Shown: piece by piece, positions 56,189 through 64,000 of the stretch
How positions within the stretch are numbered: the first letter of the stretch is position 1
How the letters are laid out: each line of letters begins with the position of its first letter
Origin: Polytrichum commune
Taxonomy: Eukaryota; Streptophyta; Polytrichopsida; Polytrichales; Polytrichaceae
Direction of reading: 5' to 3'
NCBI GenBank assembly: GCA_950295325.1
Contig: OX485809.1
Coordinates: 12,464,001 to 12,528,000, forward strand
DNA: 64,000 nucleotides
Program-made: the position numbers and the translations under genes
The notes under the pieces: generated by a model
Database searches by the model: none
What the model was told of the DNA's origin: nothing
What the model saw: the letters and a program-made list of their open reading frames with translations, nothing else

Positions 56189-57184
56189 TGTCGCGCACCT
56201 CTCCATGAGGAGTGCCCGAAACACCATGGGCACAAGGGGGACCCCGGAGTGACACCCGGGACTTGTGGCGCCGTTGGTGAGAGGGCCCAAGTGATCCTAG
56301 TGTGGGTGAGGGCCCCGGGCGTTGGGAACGCCTCCCACCCACGAAGACTAGGAGGCACAAGGGCAAGGCCATGAGCTATGCGTAGCTCATGGCGTGGCGA
56401 TTCTAGAATGCTCAAGAACACCTCAATCGGAGGTGTGAGCTAGGAGTTATGGCCATTTGAGTGGGGCGCTGTCCCGGGACAGCGCCCTGGTGCAGCAGTG
56501 CCTGGGAGTGACTCCCGGGACTGCCAAGGTTCAAACAGGCATAACGTCCTCATAACTTGCCCGAATGGGGCAAGTGAGGCGTTCATCGGCATCTACGTGA
56601 AATGTAGATGAAGATGGAGTGGTTGGTTGTTATGATCCAACATCAAACAAGGAAGTTATGATGGTCTGAAGCTGCAGGGGGGGTTTAGGCCCAGCAGCTA
56701 AAGGAAAATGTCCACTTGGCCACAACTCTTGGTAGAGAGACAAGAGGTTGGTTGACGGTGGGGTAGGGGCCCCGCGTGAAGTCCTAGAGGCTTATATGGG
56801 TGAGGTGGTGTGGCCTCACCCACCCGAGGCCGAACGGCACGGCCTCCATTGGCATTGGCCTAATGTGAGGCCATAGTTGCCTAGTATGGTTCGGGTTGTT
56901 GTAGTGTTGCTCCGGCAACGCGATGATCAACATAAGATTGGACTTCCATGGATGGAAGTCCACATCTAAGGATTTGTTACCGATTAAAAGGGTTGGTTAG
57001 CGATTGAAGGGGTGAGTCCCGAAAGCAAAGTAGGAGGGTTGGTTCCCCTCCTATGAACTATAAGGTCCGGGGTGAGAGGAGCTAACCATTAGCATGGCGG
57101 TATGCGAATGGTTAGCGCTCGTAACCTTTGCTAGGAAATGAAAATTGGCAAGATGGTCAAGGAGGGCTAGCAAGGGTTGCGACA
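56189..57184 (+). repeat. 3' LTR of the family-A element at 50134
   Basis: 996 bp, nearly identical to the 5' LTR; visible differences include CAGGGGGGGTTTAGG for CTGGGGGGTTCTAGG and GATTTGTTACC for GATTGGTTACC. The low difference count marks this as one of the younger insertions in the window. Confidence 0.95.
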
Positions 57185-57801
57185 CTCATAGGTTTAAAAT
57201 CGACCATAGGAATACAACTTCCTATCACCCTCAAACTAATGGTCAAACGGAGCGGGTGAACGGGATTCTAGTGGGCATTTTACGCAAGACGGTCATCGAT
57301 TCAAAGAGAGATTGGGACGTCAAGTTAAACACGGCTTTGTGGGCTTATCGGACGACTTACAAAGTGACAACACAAGCTACTCCGTTTTCTTTGGTTTACG
57401 GTATTGAGGCTACACTCCCTATTGAATTTGAGGTGGAGTCATTAAGGGTTGCAATAGGGACACGCCTCAACGACAATGAGTCTTTGAGAAATAGGCTCGG
57501 GGATCTAGAGGAGTTGGATGAGAAGAGGCGGAGGGCCGCTTAACATATGGAAGCAATTCAAAGGTGAAGGAAGGTTATCTTTGACAAGCGTCACAAGAAG
57601 AGGGCATTAGAACGAGGAATGTTGGTTATGCTTCAAAATGGGAAGAAAAAGAATTTTCCGGGCAAATTTGATGCGGTTTGGTTAGGTCCTTACATTGTGG
57701 CGAATACCTTTCCTAACAACTCGGTACAATTGGAGACACTCAATGGACAAAGCTTCCCGACACGCACGGCCGGAAGTAAGTGCAAGCAATTCCACACATG
57801 A
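57185..57801 (+). pseudogene. Gypsy integrase (second part) and C-terminal domain
   Basis: Directly continues the integrase interrupted at 50133: HRNTTSYHPQTNGQTERVNG (catalytic Glu), ALWAYRTTYKVTT.ATPFSLVYG.EATLPIE, then after a stop at 57541 a GKFDAVWLGPYIV segment ending at 57801. Apart from a few stops the integrase would be complete. Confidence 0.82.
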
Positions 57802-57858
57802 AGACACTTGACTTCAAGCAAGACATTCTAGGAGCCGGTCCCAAATGGTCGCCAATAA

Positions 57859-59669
57859 TGTGAGCCCAAATTGATACCCACATGTATTGTTAACACTTGT
57901 AAAACATTACAAGTGGTGTTTTGTTGATTTATGATTATTCACAAAAATATAAAAAGAATGAAGCTTTAAGAAAGCTAAGTTTGAAGCATTAGGCTTGTGT
58001 GGAGTGGATTTAAGTAGTATGAGGACATACCTTGGTAAAGTGTGGTAGGTAGAAAGCCAAGGTTAGTTAAATGTTTGAATTAGGATCTTTGTTGATCATT
58101 TGAGGGAGGAAGGCTTAGGAGATAAGATGAGAGCCTACAAAGTAGGAGGAGATTTCGAGGGCTTATCGTGAGCCTTGAGGGTGCTCACCCCCTCAAACTC
58201 ACTATATAATCCCTCATTCTTCCCTCACTCATCATCTCTTTCCTTCGTGCTCCTTGGCACCCCACGTGTTATAAGTGTGGGTGTATGGAAGCAAGATAGG
58301 AGCACATGTGTGTGCATGGTTTTGAAGTTAGGAGCCAAGGCTAGTTGGCCTTGAAGAGGGCTTGACCTCTTGTTAGCATTAGTTTGGGTGTGAATGATTT
58401 TAATATAATTTATGGCTTCAAGTTGTAGTACTTGAGTTCATATTTCTTGGGTATACGTGTTTGCTAAGTGTCATCATAACTATTCCACTCGGGCTAGGAA
58501 GAAATCGAAGGGTGGAGTACTTTTGGTGACACGTTGCCGGAACACGAGTTGGTAAATGAAAGGGTCCTTTGAGTAGTCTAGGTTGTAAGGGGCATAACTT
58601 CCGAGCAGAAGAAGACACTTCGTTGAAATTTAGAGGGTTAGTAAACAACTTGTTAATATGAACATGGTCAAAATCTGAGGATGTTTGGAGTACTAGAGCA
58701 GCAGTTATGACATTCTGAACTTTGCCTACATTTTCGAGCTGAAATGGGCATAACTCCTGGACAAAGGCTTGGAAACGCATGAAATTTTAAGGGATGCTTT
58801 GTCCTTAGGTTTCCTAGTTGTGGTACAAATTTCAAGTCATTCCGAATAGATGAGAAGGAGATATATCATTCTGAAGTGTTTTCAAGAGTTGTAGACTAAA
58901 AAGGCCATAACGTTTTGGCAGAAAATGAAAATAGTTTGAAATTTCAGGGGGTCATAAACAATTAGTTTTTGTGATTGCTCCCAAACTTGGGAGCCCGTGG
59001 GAGGAAGTTATGACATTCTGAAATCGGCCTCTGTAGTTGACGGGCTCTGACGGGTTACTGTGGCAGCAAACAGCGTTGATTTACATCCAACCTGCCGGGA
59101 CTGAGATCAGGAGACTAATTTAATTGAAATGGTATTGATATTGGTTATTTAGGGGTGATATAAGTTTATAAATTTGTGATGAGGATTAACGAGAAATAAG
59201 TTAAATTAGTAATATAAGTGAGGTTTAGCTAGTAAAGTCTAGGGGGACAAAGGAGTTTGCTTAGTTCCATTAGGGATAACCATTAGTTCATTAAACCAAT
59301 ATTGTGGTTGAAGCGTGAGGAGAAACTACAATAAATGACAAGTATTTAACAATACTTAAACTTGTGTAATTCATGGAATCAACAAGCGAGAACTCATGTA
59401 GTAGTGTGGAGTCGACGGCAAGAATTCGCTTCACAATAGGGATATCTTTAAAGGGATGCGTGGCCAAAGCGGCCGGGTGGACATTAGAAAAGGCTAAGGA
59501 TGTAACCTTGCCCGAGATTAAGGAATGTAAAACTACATAGTATGGAATTAATTCCAAGGGTAGATTGGAATTATATATTGGGTTACAAAGAGAGGAATCT
59601 CTACATGTCATTATAAACTTTTCCACTCGGGCTAGGACGAAATCGAAGGGTGGAGGATTTTTGGTGACA
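57859..59669 (+). mobile_element. Chimeric LTR (C-type start, different 3' part), 3' LTR of the large gypsy element
   Basis: It starts TGTGAGCCC 57 bp after the pol frame, the right place for a 3' LTR. Bases 57916-59025 match the solo LTR-C at 38905-40014 without visible difference; from 59026 the sequence is unrelated until the terminal block CACTCGGGCTAGGACG...GGTGACA. It does not match the 5' LTR-B in its middle. Right flank GGAAG shows no duplication with the left flank TTGGG at 41671. Confidence 0.65.
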
Positions 59670-61620
59670 GGAAGCATGTCATCACAATTGGCATCCACGA
59701 CACCATCCATAAATCTAACATCTTGTGAGTTAGACGGACCCGGATCCATAGGCGGAGCTTGGCGCCTATTGTCGTGATTTTGTGGACCTCTTTGCCTACC
59801 TTGAATGGGAATGTACCCGTTTGTCGTTTGCAATCCCGCCGGTGGGTGAAAAGTTTGTCTCTCGTTACCGTGGTCGTAGTACAAATTTGGTGGTCTAAGT
59901 TCATTAGGTAGTCCACCTTGAGGTCTAGCTCCTCTCATATTATCCCTCGCTTATTGTTATGGATTGGCCACCGGATATGGCATGTTAATGACTTTATCCG
60001 GTTGACGACATTCGTCCGAAGGATGGTTTCCACCACAATTACTACAATCATAACCTTGTCCATCGGACCAACATTGTCCTTGGGCGTGTCATTTCCCACA
60101 ACCCGGGTGAAACTCTTTCTTCTCATTGTCTTGACCACCTTGACCTCTAGTAGGGTAACCTCTATTATTCCCTTGACCATAGTGAGGTGGTGCTTGACCT
60201 CGTTGATTTTGTAGAGGTGGACCATTGTGTCTCCGTTGATCACGGTTTTGTCCAACTCTACAATATTGACGAGTATGGCCCGGTTGGCCACATCGAACAC
60301 ACCATAAACCCGACGAATGTCTACCCGACTCAATAGGTGGCGGAGGTGCCGGTTGTTGGCTCTTAATCATCAATGATATTTGATCGGTGAGGCTTTGCAT
60401 TTGTTTGATCATGGCCTCTTAGAATCCTAATTGACTAGCACCTAATCGTCGCTCTACTTTCTCAAGGTGAGGATCAACTCTAGGGGCCGGTAATGCTAGT
60501 AGTGACACCGGTTTTCTAACCACTAAAGGACGTGGCCCCGCATCGGCTATAGCATAAGGAGCTTGACTCTCATACTTAACCGGATCGACCGTGGCCACTC
60601 TAGGTCGAATGGGGATGAATTGAGGTATCAATTCATATTCCCTCCTCCATAAACGCTCATGATCTTTGTCCAAACTTTCTATCTCCCTAGCCGTTCGTTT
60701 GGCATCCGCTAATGTGCAAAGACTTCTCTCAAGAACACTATTAATGGTTCCCGACTTAAAAAATCCTTGGATAAAGAATTGTTTTAGTGTGTCGTCGTTG
60801 AGCATGGTGCCCACGAACCGCGTACACACTAAATCAAATATTCTAATATAAGCCGAGATCTCTTCCTCCCGAGATCTTCTAATACAATGAAGCTAACGCT
60901 CTCAAGGTCGTGCTTTGACCAACTTCCGGACGGAACTCGTTTAAGAACTCTCTTTGTAGTTGATCCCAACTTCTAAAATGACCCTCGGCATGATCCCTAT
61001 ACCACTCATAGGCTTCGCCCTCTAAGGTGGTGGGAAACCACACTAACCAATAATCCGGGCTAGTCACGAGGGAGCTAGCCAACCTCTTCATATACCTCTC
61101 CATATGCCTTGAAGGATCCTCATTCTTAGTTCCATAAAACTTAGGAAGGTGGGACGGTATGTCCAACGCTTGTAAGTTTTGTGGAACCACAATGGGTAAA
61201 CCTCTCGGCCTAACCAATGGATCAATCGGCAGTATAGGAGGTATGGGTGGCGGATCCATCCCTCGATCCCCATCCATCGTGATCGGTGAACTATCTAACA
61301 ATCCATTATCATCTCTTATCGGAAACTCCTCTCTAGGTGTATAATTTTCCGACGAAGTTTCTCCATTCCATTTGGAGGGAGTGATCTCCTCTTCAAGTTG
61401 AGCTCCTAATTCTAATGTATTTAGAATTGATCTAGTTTTAGATTCAACATTTAAGCAACTCTCTATTCTAACATCATATTGTGCTAATCTATCACTAGTT
61501 CTAGAGGATCGCCTCTTTCGCGTAGATTTTCTAATCCTACTATCAAGCTTGGTTTTTGAGAACGTGTCTTACCTTGCATTCCATAAGCATCGATCAACCC
61601 TTACTTGACCCAAGCACAAT
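59670..61620 (-). pseudogene. Gag of an opposing gypsy copy
   Basis: Minus-strand frames: PKFYGTKNEDPSRHMERY, WFPTTLEGEAYEWYRDH, WDQLQREFLNEFRPEVGQS (61301-60879), a linker, a zinc knuckle CVRCGQPGHTRQYC (60412-60089), and a Pro/Gln-rich tail ending at 59670. Several frameshifts. It is the same family as the gag at 44775, and shows the C-terminal half that copy has lost. The pol part is cut off by the LTR ending at 59669. Confidence 0.78.
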
Positions 61621-62478
61621 CCTCACATTTCCCTTCTTAATCTTTCCACTTATCTTGGTGTAAATTAAAACTTATGGAGGTGAGGAAAAAGAACCTGCAA
61701 GCCAACTTAGGTGAACAATCCCAAACATGGGATAGGCATGTTCATGCCAATTGTTAGTCAAGTCGGAGCATCACCTCCACACTTTTCTTCGAATAGGCAC
61801 TCACCACATTACCGATAGTGAGGGGGTGACCGTCGCCATACATCATCTCGAAAACCAAGGTATCACCCTTAAGTTTCCAATATAATGCTATGACTAAGGA
61901 ATTACCCTCTACGTCGGATAACGACAACGACAATTACAAAAGTCGTTCCTTAATTACTTAAAGATTCAATCGGAAGAAGGTGCTCATACCTTAAGCTATC
62001 GCTTCCCCCTGCAAGTTAGCACTCCCCTCAATCGCGGTTCAATCGTGATATAACCATCACCAAAGCCTAACTAATACTTCTAACTATGTCATTAGTTACA
62101 AGCCCCGAAACTTGGAGACTCACCCGGAGGTGAGTGTCAAAGTCGAAAGTCCTAAATTAATTATCCATCTAAAAATTTAATTAGCTACCGATCTTAGGTT
62201 CTTTTTGATTTTTTTATCAAAATCCCACGAGGGTGGCGAACGTACCTTCGCCGCGCTCCTTCCTCAAGAATGAAATTGCATAAATCATAATGCAATTCAT
62301 TCCAAGAAAATAATTGACAATACAACTACTCTAATAAATTCAACTATAAAATCCAAGAGAGGATACTTACCGAGCCTCGAGTGCTCCTTCCTCCTTCTCA
62401 AGTTTGTGTCTCCACATTCTCCTACTTGCCTCCAAGTCTTCTAGTTGCCTCCAAGTCTTCTAACTACTACCCGCTTCG
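61621..62478 (-). other. Leader between primer site and gag of the opposing gypsy copy
   Basis: Non-coding. Mirrors 43877-44774 of the large element, for example GCGCGGCGAAGGTACGTTCG, the TCGACTTTGACACTCACC block and the CACCTAAGTTGGCTTGCAGG block (in inverse here). Confidence 0.6.
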
Positions 62479-62496
62479 CTCCCGGCGGACGCACCA
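62479..62496 (-). promoter_or_regulatory. Primer-binding-site-like sequence of the opposing gypsy copy
   Basis: Inverse of TGGTGCGTCCGCCGGGAG, four bases inside the LTR-B end at 62501. Conserved with 43859-43876 in all but one position. Confidence 0.5.
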
Positions 62497-62500
62497 TTTA

Positions 62501-64000
62501 TGTGAGGCCAAATCCACCACCCTTTAGCGTCCTAGTCCGGGTGATGACTTTGAGAATCACATTTATCTATTACAACATTGAACCATGCGCAAGGTAATTT
62601 TCATGTTCAAATGAACACCTATTGTCTCACTCATTGTGCTTTATTAATGTTGGCCTCTTGGCTTGTGCTAGAGTTGGCTTTCTCAAGAGTCCAACCCGCA
62701 GCTTTAGCCGCACATGCCCTTACGGACATTCCCCTCACTCTTTTGATATTCACCCCATTTCTCTTGCCATTGCAAGAGTCCTCCACATTCTCCATTAATA
62801 ATGCAAGTGAGTTATTTTGACCGATAGGTGCAAGTGTTGAAAAACATTTTTATCAATGGTTAAACACACTCATACAAACCCACACGTGGTACCAACTAGC
62901 CCAATGAATCTAACTATTTAGCCACCCCTAAAATGGCCTAATGTGATTTAGTTTTTAATGTGCTAACACTCACTAATTGAGCTAGTCTTGCTAACCCCTA
63001 GATGGTTTAAAATGATTTGTTGCTAAGCCTCGCGGCTGCAGTCTAGCCACGGTCTCGGTGCAGTCTAACCCCCAGCAGCCCAGCTATAGTCTTGCCACGG
63101 TCTCGGTGTGGTCTAACCCACCAGCAGCCCAGCTGCAGTCTAGCCAAGGTCTCGGTGTAGTCTAACCCCTAGCAGCCCAGCTGCAGTCTTGCCGCGGTCT
63201 TGGTGTGGTCTAACCCACCAGCAGCCCAGCTGCAGTCTAGCCAAGGTCTCGGTGTAGTCTAACCCCCAGCAGTCTTGCCGCGGTCTAACCCACCAGCAGC
63301 CCAGCTGCAGTCTGCCACGGTCTCGGTGCAGACTAACCCACCAGCAGCCAGCTGCAGTCTAAGTCCATGGAGTTCCAATACCCGAATGGGTAACCCAGCT
63401 ACTAGTTGCACCTTAATACAAACCCTCTCATTCCCTAATCACATGTTTTCTAAGTTTTTCTTCTTCTTTCCTTTTCCTTGCTCCTAAGTAATGAACTAAT
63501 CTAACACACTAATTTCACTAACTACTAACTAATCAACACGTGCAATCTTAAACTCTAAGAGCTCCCTCACTTGGGAGGCATTGAGAGAGAGAGCTTAACT
63601 AACTACCTTCACTAAAAACTAATAACCCACCCACGTGGCTCAAGCTCTTAAGAGCTTGCTCCCTTGAGAGCGCTTGATGGAGAGAGAGGTAAATGAGAGA
63701 AAAAACACCTTAAGTAGCAAAGAGGGAGAGAGGGAGATAGGTGAGGATAGGGTGAGAGGATTAACACCTCCAATCACAATCCCTTAACCTTCTCCTTCAA
63801 AGTAGGGACTAATCCCCATCCACCAAGCTTCCTTCTTCCTAAACTAACAAGATGGATCCAAAAGTGGGCATTTAACCCGCGGAGCTCACCTTGCTTCACC
63901 TTACCCCCTACTCACATTATCAAGGCATACTCTTATTGAAATCAAACCTTGAACTAATCACACAACACCACCTAATGCCTAAAGTTAAATCCACACCACA
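62501..64000 (-). mobile_element. LTR-B, 5' LTR of the opposing gypsy copy (runs off the window)
   Basis: It begins TGTGAGGCCAAATCC (inverse of the LTR 3' end). The last bases (AAATCCACACCACA) match the inverse of about 41795-41808, so only ~130 bp of the LTR lie beyond the window. Contains GA-rich tracts and a minisatellite. Confidence 0.7.
63025..63400 (-). repeat. Minisatellite in the inverted LTR-B, ~48 bp unit
   Basis: About seven imperfect units of the type CAGCAGCCCAGCTGCAGTCT / AGCCAAGGTCTCGGTGTAGT / CTAACCC. It occupies the place of the GGGCTAAGCCC array of the other LTR-B, but has its own unit sequence, so the arrays evolved separately. Confidence 0.8.

Larger units (their letters stand above)
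50134..57184 (+). mobile_element. Complete family-A Ty3/gypsy element, TSD CTCAT
   Basis: 5' LTR 50134-51129 and 3' LTR 56189-57184, both 996 bp and nearly identical (fewer than about ten differences by eye). Primer site TGGTATCAGAGC at 51132-51143; G-rich tract GGTGGGGGTGAG just before the 3' LTR; CTCAT at 50129-50133 and 57185-57189. Internal region about 5 kb with decayed protease, amplified RNase H, integrase and a chromodomain-like end. The latter suggests a chromovirus. It inserted into the integrase gene of the large gypsy element. Confidence 0.95.

Noticed and set aside
63025-63400. CRISPR-like array of repeats
   Set aside because: Units are contiguous and imperfect without unique spacers, inside a plant LTR; it is a minisatellite. 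The same holds for 18005-18577.

Overview
The window is plant nuclear DNA. About 16 kb of gene-bearing sequence is followed by about 48 kb of nested LTR retrotransposons. Spliced genes with GT-AG introns, plant telo-box motifs upstream of the first gene, AP2 domains, a kinase/NB-ARC/LRR resistance-gene relic and Ty3/gypsy elements all point to a land plant. The kinase-NBS-LRR order of the relic is best known from mosses, so a bryophyte is my best guess; that is an inference, not a certainty.

1-9.2 kb (+): one multi-exon gene whose exons encode at least five successive AP2/ERF-like domains. Each domain is split by an intron after the AYD motif and followed by a helical linker like the one between the two AP2 repeats of the AP2/ANT family. 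Exon phases repeat exactly (1 in, 2 out; 2 in, 1 out) and three of the second-half exons are exactly 140 nt, so the gene grew by duplication of exon-intron modules. The first intron holds a ~350 bp triplication, and three copies of a ~165 bp foldback repeat lie in later introns.

10.4-13.7 kb (-): a broken kinase-NB-ARC-LRR gene with a degenerate catalytic loop, frameshifts, a truncated NB-ARC, and an 806 bp hAT-like non-autonomous element (8 bp target duplication) inserted in its N-terminal part.

16.1-19.9 kb: a minus-strand LINE 3' fragment, a decayed LTR of family A, a ~118 bp satellite and an inverted fragment of LTR family B.

19.9-36.9 kb (-): a tandem arrangement of a non-autonomous LTR element (family E), each unit carrying one ~700-codon gag-like ORF of unknown affinity (globular N-terminus, Pro-rich linker, coiled coil, RS-like basic tail). 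The two units have been entered by a 2.27 kb solo LTR (family D), solo LTRs of family A, and a near-complete family-A element (31275-36742).

37-64 kb: an inverted solo LTR-A, a solo LTR-C, a large gypsy element (LTR-B, gag, pol, LTR-C-like 3' LTR; 41.7-59.7 kb) whose integrase is split by a full family-A element (50134-57184, TSD CTCAT), and an opposing gypsy copy (59.7-64 kb).

The strongest unexplained signals are: (i) the AP2 multi-module protein; (ii) family-A LTRs, which are a chain of about ten near-perfect hairpins kept in copy after copy; (iii) tandem amplification of the RNase H segment inside family-A elements that lack the reverse-transcriptase palm yet have clean target duplications; (iv) repeated cases of elements whose two LTRs do not match.
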